Source: a virus. From it: a DNA stretch of 64,000 nt. The stretch spans positions 62,001 to 126,000 of IMG/VR virus record IMGVR_UViG_3300042892_005961; one strand, written 5' to 3'. Positions 35,663 to 44,800 of the stretch are shown piece by piece; positions within the stretch are counted from its first letter, which is position 1; each line of letters opens with the position of its first letter. Below the pieces are notes generated by a model. It made no database searches and had not been told where the DNA came from. It was given only the letters and a program-made list of their open reading frames with translations. Both the position numbers and the translations under genes were made by a program.

Positions 35663-36787
35663 CTATAAACCAAACCTTGATTTTTGTGCGTTGTAATTTA
35701 GTAAAACTTCGGAGTCTGATAATTGTCTATTATATATTCTTGAAAGAGACATACGTCCATTTAAGGGTTGGATAAAATTGGGATCATCATAACTTATTCC
35801 TAAATCAACAGGTTTACTGCTATTACATACATTGTTTATGTGGCTTCCATATAATAAATTAGTCCAAGACTGTGAAACGCCATTTCTATGTATTTTCATT
35901 GTTGTGTATCCCGCCGACCCTTTTGAAAAACATAAATGATACCATTGACCAGTAGTTATAATACCGGTCGAAGTCAAAGCACCTTCTAAACATTGTCCAT
36001 ACACTTGGGATGAATAATAACCACTAATTTTTCCATCACTACCAACCGATAGTGAAAATACCGGCCAATAATCATTATCGGTATTTTTTTTAATGATTGA
36101 TGGGTTTGACGATAATGAATTAAAGTACACCCACGATTCTAATGTGAATTCAGACGTTCCGTGGTCAACATCTGTGGTTCTAACATAATCATTAGTCCCA
36201 TCAAATACAATATATCCACTATTACCACTATTAAATGTTGGACCATTTGTTAACGTACCCGCATTTCCGTTATTACTTAAATCTGTCCATTTTGTAGCAA
36301 AATCATAGGATATTGTTCCAATTATATAATCACCTGTATCTGAACAATTGTCACTTGTATATCTGACAATTGTGTGTTCTGCACCACCACTATCAATTAA
36401 TATTATTCTAGATACTCTCGGGTGATGACTTACTACCGCAGAACCTTCAACATATCTCCAATATCTGCGAGCTCCTACTGAATTTAAACCGATACCTGAA
36501 CCTGTTTGGAATCCACATGATGTGTTGTTTGACATGACACCAGTGAAGGCTGTTGTCCAACTTGAGTTATCATCACTATATTGTACAGTATAATTTGAAC
36601 TTCTTAACCCACCTCCATAACTAGAATATATTTTAACACCAACAATTACCGGTGCAGTATTATATGAATTTTTATTACCAGCATCTAAATGCATTACCAA
36701 TCCATCCATTGATAATTGTTTTATTACTTCACTGGTGGGACCTATTGAAGTTTTGTATAATTTATTTCCGTTTAAATCTAATGGCAT
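35663..36787 (-). CDS. LamG adhesin with inserted discoidin (F5/8-type C)-like domain
   Basis: 374 aa. The N-terminus MPLDLNGNKLYKTS is followed by the split LamG motif GLVMHLDAGNKNSY ... KWTDLSNNGNAGTL. Between them, about residues 45-155, VKIYSSYGGGLRSSNYTVQYS, RRYWRYVEGSAVV and VSRIILID resemble a discoidin domain. The LamG continues with FTLESWVYF, GQWYHLCFSKG and MSLSRIYNRQLSDSEV to a terminal FGL. Probably an adhesin-type fibre tip; no signal peptide. Confidence 0.72.
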   Translation of the reverse strand: MPLDLNGNKLYKTSIGPTSEVIKQLSMDGLVMHLDAGNKNSYNTAPVIVGVKIYSSYGGGLRSSNYTVQYSDDNSSWTTAFTGVMSNNTSCGFQTGSGIGLNSVGARRYWRYVEGSAVVSHHPRVSRIILIDSGGAEHTIVRYTSDNCSDTGDYIIGTISYDFATKWTDLSNNGNAGTLTNGPTFNSGNSGYIVFDGTNDYVRTTDVDHGTSEFTLESWVYFNSLSSNPSIIKKNTDNDYWPVFSLSVGSDGKISGYYSSQVYGQCLEGALTSTGIITTGQWYHLCFSKGSAGYTTMKIHRNGVSQSWTNLLYGSHINNVCNSSKPVDLGISYDDPNFIQPLNGRMSLSRIYNRQLSDSEVLLNYNAQKSRFGL

Positions 36788-36789
36788 AA

Positions 36790-37374
36790 TTAAAAAATAT
36801 AAATGTCAGATACAATTGTTTTTGCTGGTCCGTTACATGCCCTTCCGTGAGTTGGTCCTGCTGAAGAAATTCCATTTCTTCTACTTAACATATAAAATGA
36901 ACGTGAAGCAGAATATGCATATCCTCCATGCATAAAATTTGTAGAATCATTATCACATGCACCTGATTTTTTAGTATATTGTGAATACTCAAAACAATTT
37001 AAAAAATCAAATATCCTATCTCCACTTGCTGAATCCCAAGTTAACATACCAGATGATGGTGAATATCCATCTGCGTTAAAGTTCCAACAACTTGCATACC
37101 CTTCACAATAATATTTACAAATTAAATAAGACCATTTATATTCTGATTTTATTTTAATTGCAAATCCACTACTATCACACCCACTATTTCCATGTTGAAA
37201 ATCTAAATAATAACCACCAGAATCAGTACCAATCGCGTTTATTGAATATGTACCACTATAATTTATGGTGTCAATCATATCGGCGGTAACTCGTCTAAAT
37301 GATTTATTCATTATCAATCCATCAGGTGATAATGCAGTAGATGATAAAGTATTTCCAGCTATATTAAATCCCAT
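36790..37374 (-). CDS. Probable fibre-tip protein
   Basis: 194 aa. The N-terminus MGFNIAGNTLSSTALSPDG matches the leading module of the neighbouring LamG genes. The rest is Gly/Ser/Tyr-rich with eight Cys and no clear family (ends VSDIYIF). It lies between two LamG-type fibre genes on the same strand. Function inferred only from context. Confidence 0.5.
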   Translation of the reverse strand: MGFNIAGNTLSSTALSPDGLIMNKSFRRVTADMIDTINYSGTYSINAIGTDSGGYYLDFQHGNSGCDSSGFAIKIKSEYKWSYLICKYYCEGYASCWNFNADGYSPSSGMLTWDSASGDRIFDFLNCFEYSQYTKKSGACDNDSTNFMHGGYAYSASRSFYMLSRRNGISSAGPTHGRACNGPAKTIVSDIYIF

Positions 37375-37385
37375 AATATTTAATT

Positions 37386-38111
37386 TTATATTCCAAATCT
37401 TCCTTTTAATGCATTAAAATTCGATAGTACTTCCGCTCCCGCTAATGCTCTATTATATATTTTAATAACGGCAATACCACCACTAAATTGTCTACCAGAA
37501 CTTTCTCTACCTATTACCCATGTTGGGTTTGATGTTGATGTTCCTGTTACACCAAATACCTTTCCATAGTTTCCATCTGTCCATTGATGTACGTTTGTGT
37601 TATCCCAAACACAACAGAAATGATGCCATCCACCTCTACTTACCGCCGAAGTGCTTTCATGATAACCTTCGGGAGCGTGTGAATACCAATAGTTGGATTG
37701 TTTCATTGTATCTTTGGTTATACTCATATATGCCGCACCACCATCTCTTGCTAAAATTATAGTTCCTCTATCACCCGATGTTATTTCACTCGCAGCAGGA
37801 TATATCCACGCTTCTAATGTTAGAGATGTTGTTGGAAATCCCGTCATACTATTTCCTTGCATATAGTGACCATCGGATGTTAAGTTGAATGCTGTTCTAC
37901 CTCCAACTGATGTCCATCCAGGTGAACCAATGATAGTTACATTATTTCCATATGTACTTAAATCGGTCCAAGTAGTTCCACTACCTGGATAGGAATTTAT
38001 ATTACCCGCATCTAAGTGACATATTAATCCAGTCTCTATTACATTTTTAGTAAAAGAACCACTACTTAATGATGTTGAACTAATAATATTACCCCCTACA
38101 TTTATCGGCAT
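37386..38111 (-). CDS. LamG-like adhesin/fibre-tip protein
   Basis: 241 aa. It opens with MPINVGGNIISSTSLSSG. LICHLDAGNINSYPGSGTTW, TDLSTYGNNVTIIG, SLTLEAWIYPAA, WHHFCCVWD, WVIGRESSGRQFSGGIAVIKIYNRALAGAEV show a full LamG domain. Shares its C-terminal FNALKGRFGI with the LamG gene at 35663. Probably binds host glycans as a fibre tip. Confidence 0.74.
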   Translation of the reverse strand: MPINVGGNIISSTSLSSGSFTKNVIETGLICHLDAGNINSYPGSGTTWTDLSTYGNNVTIIGSPGWTSVGGRTAFNLTSDGHYMQGNSMTGFPTTSLTLEAWIYPAASEITSGDRGTIILARDGGAAYMSITKDTMKQSNYWYSHAPEGYHESTSAVSRGGWHHFCCVWDNTNVHQWTDGNYGKVFGVTGTSTSNPTWVIGRESSGRQFSGGIAVIKIYNRALAGAEVLSNFNALKGRFGI

Positions 38112-38311
38112 TATATTTCTTTTATTTTTAAATTTCTACCAACGTACCTATTATCTAATTGTAATTCTATTTTTTTGTTTTCAGCTTCTTCTAATGTTTC
38201 AAATTGAAATTTTTCATCTCCATCTATGCAAGTGCACCAATCAATATACTGCATATCTTCAGGTGTGCTTTCTAATACAGGTAATAATTGTTTTAATATA
38301 ATATATCTCAT
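38111..38311 (-). CDS. Small hypothetical protein
   Basis: 66 aa, starting MRYIILKQLLPVLESTPEDMQ. It contains a WCTCIDGDEKFQFETLEEAENKK region and no known motif that I recognise. It shares one base with the LamG gene. A near-match of the upstream element lies at 38317-38326, only 5 bases before its ATG. Confidence 0.45.
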   Translation of the reverse strand: MRYIILKQLLPVLESTPEDMQYIDWCTCIDGDEKFQFETLEEAENKKIELQLDNRYVGRNLKIKEI

Positions 38312-38316
38312 ATTTT

Positions 38317-38326
38317 ATAAATATTT
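38317..38326 (-). promoter_or_regulatory. Near-match to AAGTATTTAT element
   Basis: On the minus strand it reads AAATATTTAT, one mismatch from the AAGTATTTAT element. It lies only 5 bases before the ATG at 38311, which leaves little room for a promoter -10 element, so it may be an unrelated AT-rich sequence. Confidence 0.2.
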
Positions 38327-38332
38327 GTTTTA

Positions 38333-39544
38333 TTAATCTATACTTAACCAAACATATGCAGGTAAAAAGTTAGCTACACTATTTCCCAATGCCCAAGATA
38401 TAATTCCTGATGTTGTTGTTCTAGGATTATTACCACCCGCCACTCCTAAACCAAATCCTGAGTCAGCTCCACCTGATGAAGTTCTATTAAAGAACGCAGC
38501 AGCTTCATCCATTGGTGCACCTATCCATGCTCCCGCTCTACCTGTACTTTGCAAACTACTAAATGTTCCCAAATGTTCTGTTGTTAATCCAAACCCATAT
38601 GCATTTCCTGTATTAGCTGCGGATGTAGAGTTAGATGAAACATTTGCAAACGAACCCAAACCATAATAATTTAAAATTGTTTCTGCTCCACCAAAATCAG
38701 TAAAATTAGAACCTAAAAAATTTGTCATTCCATGATATGTGGTAGAAACTGTTGTTGAAAGTTGAGGGTCTGTACTATCCGGACCTACACCTGAACCATT
38801 TCCAACAGATATACTACTAAATACACTATATAGACTTGTTTTTTGTGCGTTCCATTGCATAATAGGAGGGATTCTATTTCCCATTTCATATAATAATCTT
38901 GTAAACGGAAAAGAATTCCAAGCACCATATTTTGCCATTCTTCCACTTTGTAAATTAAAATCACTTTGATTTACTAAAGTGTTGTTTTGCCATAATGGAC
39001 TTCCCGCCGGCATATCATGTATATTGTGACATTTTAATGCTAATACCCAATTTCGTTGTTGATGCCAATTAAATTTAACATACCCTAAAAATATTTGACT
39101 TCCAAAGTTTAACCAATATACACCAGGTCTTTGATTATATGTGGTTGATGCTGAAGATAGAGATGTGATTGCCGTTGCTGGTGTATTTTCGGCCTTAATA
39201 TTTAATGGTGTTGCAGTACTATTCATATAAACACCCGTATTGTCAACTATCAACGGTGTGTTCCAAGAAATTGTGGCATCCGCAGTTCCATTACCCGCAG
39301 TACTAAATGAAATTCCACCATTATCTAGTCCTAATGCTAATGCTGGTTGTGATGAGTTTCTATATGCAAATACTCCACTTGCATTTGTATATGCGTTTGA
39401 TGATAAATAAAATTGATTTTGACTATTTGTATTTGAGAATAATATTTGACCTCTTGGGAGCATTATACCTCCGTATTGTGACGGTCCAACATATGAATAA
39501 TTTGTCGCACCTGCAATAATATTACTATTTGTAATTAATGGCAT
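38333..39544 (-). CDS. Probable tail-fibre protein
   Basis: 403 aa, beginning MPLITNSNIIAGATNYSYVG. It is Gly/Ser/Asn/Thr-rich with many beta segments (PQSTVSTTYHG-like, GVYWLNFGSQIFLGYVKFNWHQQRNWVLAL) and ends AYVWLSID. It resembles phage fibre or adhesin proteins and, in part, fibrinogen-like folds, but I cannot place it in a family. It is in a run of fibre-tip genes on the same strand. Confidence 0.5.
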   Translation of the reverse strand: MPLITNSNIIAGATNYSYVGPSQYGGIMLPRGQILFSNTNSQNQFYLSSNAYTNASGVFAYRNSSQPALALGLDNGGISFSTAGNGTADATISWNTPLIVDNTGVYMNSTATPLNIKAENTPATAITSLSSASTTYNQRPGVYWLNFGSQIFLGYVKFNWHQQRNWVLALKCHNIHDMPAGSPLWQNNTLVNQSDFNLQSGRMAKYGAWNSFPFTRLLYEMGNRIPPIMQWNAQKTSLYSVFSSISVGNGSGVGPDSTDPQLSTTVSTTYHGMTNFLGSNFTDFGGAETILNYYGLGSFANVSSNSTSAANTGNAYGFGLTTEHLGTFSSLQSTGRAGAWIGAPMDEAAAFFNRTSSGGADSGFGLGVAGGNNPRTTTSGIISWALGNSVANFLPAYVWLSID

Positions 39545-39547
39545 CTT

Positions 39548-39814
39548 TTATGGTTTAGGGTATTGCTGTTTAACTTGTTGTATTGATTGGTACCATTCAC
39601 CGTTACTTGTTAAACTACCGCTCACATTTAATTCATGCCACAACATATCTAATTGATTACCCAATGATGGGTATATTTGTTGTCTATCTCTTTGATATTG
39701 TGTTGCGTAATGTTCAGCTAAACCAACATAGAAACCATATCTTTGGTCTTCTGTAAGTGGTGTTCCATCAACTGGACTTAATAATGGTTCTCCTTTATCT
39801 AATTCGTGTATCAT
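39548..39814 (-). CDS. Phage tail-associated small protein
   Basis: 88 aa. RQQIYPSLGNQLDMLWHEL is a motif commonly seen in phage tail or assembly proteins (YPSxxxQLDMLWH). It starts with MIHELDKGEPLLSPVDG. Its location between fibre genes supports a structural or assembly role. Confidence 0.62.
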   Translation of the reverse strand: MIHELDKGEPLLSPVDGTPLTEDQRYGFYVGLAEHYATQYQRDRQQIYPSLGNQLDMLWHELNVSGSLTSNGEWYQSIQQVKQQYPKP

Positions 39815-39823
39815 ATTATATAA

Positions 39824-40264
39824 TTATTTTACTCTTGTTAAAATTGATGATTCGTATCCTGCTGAATTTAATATTCTTATATTAAAATAAACGGTTAATC
39901 CATTTTGTCCTGATGTGTTGGTAAATCTTAACCAATTTCTATCAACATTACCTTCTTGATGATGAGATACTGAATAATCTCCCCACGATAAAATCGGTGT
40001 GTGTTGTAATCCATATCTTGATACATCAAACTCAAATATTCCATATCTCCAAGTGCCCGTTGTAAAATTAAAAAAATTACAAAGACCTATTGTTCTTACA
40101 TACCCACTCGTATTACATATTAAATCAACCGAAGAACCATTATTAATTGTTGCAGTTCCTACCCATTCATTCATACCACCAAATTGATTACTCATTAACA
40201 TTCTTGGTGATGTTATTGACGTTGCACTTAATTCTGGTGATGTTGTTGATATTAAATTTGCCAT
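39824..40264 (-). CDS. Small fibre protein, first of three tandem paralogues
   Basis: 146 aa. It begins MANLISTTSPEL and ends ESSILTRVK. Shared with the next two genes are a Ser/Thr-rich start, a central WRYGIFEFDVSRYGLQ segment and NWLRFTNTSGQNG. The pattern suggests a beta-rich attachment or tip domain. Spacing is 1 base to the next paralogue. Confidence 0.5.
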   Translation of the reverse strand: MANLISTTSPELSATSITSPRMLMSNQFGGMNEWVGTATINNGSSVDLICNTSGYVRTIGLCNFFNFTTGTWRYGIFEFDVSRYGLQHTPILSWGDYSVSHHQEGNVDRNWLRFTNTSGQNGLTVYFNIRILNSAGYESSILTRVK

Positions 40265-40265
40265 A

Positions 40266-40733
40266 TTATCTTACTCTTTGGGTTAAATGTGATGATACAA
40301 AATCACCGGGTCCTTGTACATTCAATACAAAGTAATATGTCCCATTACCCCATTCAGAACCTATCGTATTGTAAAATCTACAATAATTCGTTCCATATGA
40401 TGGATTATGTCTAGCCACAGACCACGTACCAGTACTTGTTAGTGTTTGAATATTAAAACCATATTCTGATAATTGAAAATAAAAACTACCACAATGTATT
40501 TGAGATTGGAATACTACCCAACTACAAAATCCATACATACGGTTATGAACTCCCGTATTACCAAATAGGTCAACATAGTTTGTTGCACTATTGACCGATG
40601 TTGGTATTGATACTCCTCCGCTATACTCCCTCATCATATGATTATAACTCGTATTATTCAATATACGCGGAGATGTAAAACTCGTAGATGCAGTTAATGT
40701 ACCATTTATTGTTGTATTTTGTAAAGTTGCCAT
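40266..40733 (-). CDS. Small fibre protein, second tandem paralogue
   Basis: 155 aa. MATLQNTTINGTL opens, GSFYFQLSEYGFN and NYCRFYNTIGSEWGNG match the position of segments in its neighbours, and it ends LTQRV. Shares one base with the following gene. Function is likely that of an exchangeable fibre tip. Only weak identity to its relatives. Confidence 0.48.
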   Translation of the reverse strand: MATLQNTTINGTLTASTSFTSPRILNNTSYNHMMREYSGGVSIPTSVNSATNYVDLFGNTGVHNRMYGFCSWVVFQSQIHCGSFYFQLSEYGFNIQTLTSTGTWSVARHNPSYGTNYCRFYNTIGSEWGNGTYYFVLNVQGPGDFVSSHLTQRVR

Positions 40734-41203
40734 TAAACGTATCTTGTTAAAATTGGTGATGTTATCGCATTGGCGTTTGGTGCAAATAATGTTATATTAA
40801 CTAAACATGTGGCATTTCCCCACGATACATTATATTGGTTTGTAAATCTTAACCAACTTTTAGAAGCACTCGTTGGGTCTTGATAATATGAAAATGTTAT
40901 TAATTGGTCGTTAGTTGGTCCTGATGTTGTTTGTAAACCATATTGTGATAATGCAAACCAAACATTTTGAGTACCATTATAACTTTGATATGATAAAAAA
41001 CTAATATACCCCGTTACCCATTGCCAATTATTATTATTACAAAGTACATCCGTATATGGTGTCGCAGTATAGTAAGGTGAAGTTACGGAAACATTACCAC
41101 CCCATTGTTGTAAAGCCATTGCATTAGAACAAATTGTACTACTCGCATTTGACGTAGATGTTGCATTGTATGTTGTTACCGTTGTACCTATTAATGTTGC
41201 CAT
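40733..41203 (-). CDS. Small fibre protein, third tandem paralogue
   Basis: 156 aa. MATLIGTTVTTYN opens; VWFALSQYGLQ, SWLRFTNQYNVSWGNATC and a C-terminal SPILTRYV align with the other two. It overlaps the S74-domain gene by one base, so the three paralogues and that gene form a tight run. Confidence 0.48.
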   Translation of the reverse strand: MATLIGTTVTTYNATSTSNASSTICSNAMALQQWGGNVSVTSPYYTATPYTDVLCNNNNWQWVTGYISFLSYQSYNGTQNVWFALSQYGLQTTSGPTNDQLITFSYYQDPTSASKSWLRFTNQYNVSWGNATCLVNITLFAPNANAITSPILTRYV

Positions 41204-41814
41204 TATTTATTTGATTTAAGTTCTTCAATTTCTTTTTTCAAATCTTTTATTGCTTCAATTAAAACCGCGGTAATCCTACCATAAGAAACTGAATCCGGCT
41301 CTCCTTCTTCATTTTTTAAAACAACCTCAGGTAATATTTCATTTAATTCTTCCGCTATTAAACCTAATTCTTTTAATCCTGTATCTTTTTTGGTATATGT
41401 TACACCTCTCATTTGAAGAACTTTATCTAAACCATATTTAACGGTTTCAATATTATCTTTATATCGTACTGATGAATTTTCAGTGATAGTACCTGAAAAT
41501 GTGGCATTTTGATTAAATGTCATTTGTGCACTACTATTCCAACTAAATAAACTATTATATTCAGTATTAGCAGCATTTGGAGTTTTAAAAGAACCCGCAT
41601 TTCTCCAAATATATTCAGTACCATTCCCACCAAATGAGCTACCTGCATTACCTGATACGTCAACATTAAAAGCTAATGTAACAGCATCGGTTTGGTAATT
41701 CGTTCCAGTGGACCCTACCAATAATGTTCTATAAGATGTGGAATACCCAAAATAAGAACCTGTTAATGCATTTCTACCACTTATTGTTACTAATCCATTA
41801 TTATTTAGTGGCAT
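41203..41814 (-). CDS. Tail protein with C-terminal Peptidase S74 chaperone domain
   Basis: 203 aa. The N-terminus (MPLNNNGLVTISGRN) matches neighbouring fibre-tip starts. Residues about 114-203 (SSVRYKDNIETVKYGLDKVL, GLIAEELNEILPEVV, YGRITAVLIEAIKDLKKEI) are the intramolecular chaperone of endosialidase-type tailspikes, which helps trimer folding and then autocleaves near Ser115. The fibre part is very short, so it may serve a larger partner. Confidence 0.83.
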   Translation of the reverse strand: MPLNNNGLVTISGRNALTGSYFGYSTSYRTLLVGSTGTNYQTDAVTLAFNVDVSGNAGSSFGGNGTEYIWRNAGSFKTPNAANTEYNSLFSWNSSAQMTFNQNATFSGTITENSSVRYKDNIETVKYGLDKVLQMRGVTYTKKDTGLKELGLIAEELNEILPEVVLKNEEGEPDSVSYGRITAVLIEAIKDLKKEIEELKSNK

Positions 41815-41817
41815 CTC

Positions 41818-44800
41818 TTATGATTTTTTAGGAGTTGCGATATTAGGGTCAACTTCAGTTAAAGCAAACTTATATACTTTACCCTTCTTATTATTATATA
41901 AGAATAAATCATCTTCACCCTCTACTATTGTCCAATCACCAATTCCGTTATTTAAAGATAAATCCGATGTATAAACTGTACTCCAACGAGCGGCCGCCGA
42001 ACCTAAATCTCTTGTTCCATTTGCCTCAGGTAAAACGTTACCTGCCACCGTTAATGTTGATCCGTCAAATGTTAAATTGGCTTCAGCATTTAATGTAACA
42101 CCACCGGCACTTGTCATTATTCTATTATCAACCGCATTTGTAATTGTTGTTGTACCACTAGAACCTGAAGAACCGTTACTACCACTAGAACCTGAAGTTC
42201 CAGAACTACCGTTAGAACCTGAAGAACCACTAGTTCCTGATGACCCTGAACTACCCGATGTTCCACTAGAACCTGAAGATCCGTTAGATCCACTAGAACC
42301 TGATGTACCACTAGACCCTGAAGAACCATTTGAACCTGATGTTCCTGAAGATCCACTAGTACCTGAAGTTGCCGCAGTATATGATGTTCCGTTTATTGAT
42401 AATGAACCAGTTATACTTAAACTACCCGTAACTTGATGTGTGTCATCTAATGTGTCTCCAAACTTTGTTGATCCTGAAGAATACATAACAGATGATGTAA
42501 CATATGTCATGAAAAGTTCGTCAGCCGTAATTGCTCCCTTAACTTTAAAAGAACCTGTAATCTCAACATTTTTAGTTGCCGACCATATAGACCCTGTTTG
42601 TGCGAATATTGAATCTCCCGATGAACCACTTGAACCATTGGAACCTGAACTACCTGATGTTCCACTTGATCCTGAAGTACCTGAAGTACCACCTGAACCA
42701 GACGATCCTGATCCACCACTAGAACCTGATGTACCTGATGTTGCGGACGTATATGATAGACCACCAATTGTAACTCCATTTGTAAAATTAGCTGAACCCG
42801 ATACGATAATATCGTCACCAAAAACAACACTATTACCACCTGAACTTAATATTTTAGATCCGTCTTGTAGTACAATATTTCCTCTAACATCAACCGAACC
42901 CGTCGTTGGGTCAATTAATATATTACCTCCACCTGATGATTTCAATTGAATATCTCCATCCACAGTTTGGAATGTGATTGTATCTGTACCTTGTTCTAAA
43001 ATCTTAATTGATTGACCGTTGTCAGTTGTAATCTGTAATTCTTGGTTTGTACTACCCAAAACTTTTTGTCCGTCAATGTATAATGATGCACTTGATAAGT
43101 ATAAGTGTCTAAATGGATTTGACTCACTACCTAAATCAAAAGAACCACTACCCACAGGTACAATTGACCCACTGAATGTTTGTGTTCCTTTAAACGTATT
43201 TGAACCTGTTGTTGCAAAACCTAAATTTGTTCCTTGAACACTTGAACTTACTATATTACTACTTAATAGAGCTGAAGATAAATCAACCGCTCCACTTACC
43301 ATATGTCCTCCTCTAACAACGTTCACACTACCTGAAACTGCAAGTGGGAAATAAACATTAAGATTATTATTATCAACAGATTCTATTCTACTTGGTATGA
43401 TTATACTTCTACTATCATCCCAAACCGTAACAACAGGGAAATCAATACCTAAATTATGAAATACAGACCATGTTGTTAATGATGCAAATGTTTGTGTTGC
43501 TCCACCAATACCATCTCTACCACTTGTTCCTGATGTACCATTTGATCCTGATGAACCCGAACCTCCACTTGTTCCTGAAGAACCGTTAATACCACTAGTT
43601 CCTGAAGAACCATTAATACCACTCGTACCTGATGAACCGCTAGTTCCAGATGAACCACTTGTACCTGACGTACCCGCAGTTCCCGCTCCACCAACTGTTA
43701 CACTTATTGTTCCCTCTTGTGCAAATGGGAAATATACACTTATATTATTTGTGTCTGTTGAAATTATTTCACTTGGGATTACAATACGTCCGTCATTATC
43801 AAATACTTGAACTGATGGATATCTAACACCCATTTGGTGATTAAATGACCATGTGGCTGCTGCAACACTAACGTTTTGTGTTTTTGTTTGTCCGTTTAAT
43901 ACAACGGCGTTTAAAGCATGTGATGCCGTTAATGCGTATGATGAACTTGCAATTGTTGTTGTTGAACTTGATACGTATGAATTAAACCATGACTCATCTA
44001 ACTTACCTGTTCCAACAACTGCACCATTAACGTATAATGATCCAGTAATCTTTACAGATCCAGTAAAATTGTGATTATCATCTAATGTATTACCAAATGC
44101 CGTAGATCCTGATTCAAATAATACTGAAGATGTAACTAATGCCGTATGAATTTCTTTTGCTGTAAGTGTTCCTGTAATTGTTAAATCACCATTAACTTTT
44201 GCATTATTTGTTGTTTCCCAAACTGAACCTGTTAAAGCAAATAAACTATCTCCTGATGATCCTGATGAACCACTTGTTCCTGTTGTACCACTTGACCCTG
44301 CTGTTCCTGAAGAACCTGCTGTTCCTGAAGAACCGCTAGATCCTGATGTACCTGATGAACCGTTACTTCCACTAGTTCCTGATGAACCACTAGTTCCTGA
44401 AGAACCTGAAGTTCCTGTGGATCCACTAGACCCTGATGTACCTGAAGAACCATTAGATCCGCTAGAACCTGATGTTCCCGCAGTTCCTGAACTTCCTGAT
44501 GAACCATTTGAACCTGACGTACCTGAAGAACCACTAGATCCTGATGTTCCTGAACTACCTGAAGAACCACTAGTTCCTGTAGAACCGCTAGATCCTGATG
44601 TTCCTGAACTACCTGAAGAACCTGACGTTCCAGAAGAACCATTACTACCCGATGTTCCTGATGAACCATTAGATCCTGAAGTTCCACTAGAACCACTTGT
44701 ACCACTTGTTCCCGATGTTGTGGACGTATATTCGGTTCCATTTATATTAAATGAACCTGTTAAATTAATTGAACCTGATAAAATTAAATTATTGTTTTCA

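Noticed and set aside
42077-42949. Long plus-strand open frames rich in Pro, Glu and Asp within the fibre genes
   Set aside because: They are antisense to Thr/Ser-Gly repeats, whose codons read as PEEP/PDVPE on the opposite strand. No starts, leaders or other features support them.
42155-44720. CRISPR array
   Set aside because: The repeats are coding, in frame, of variable sequence and lack spacers of constant length with unique content.
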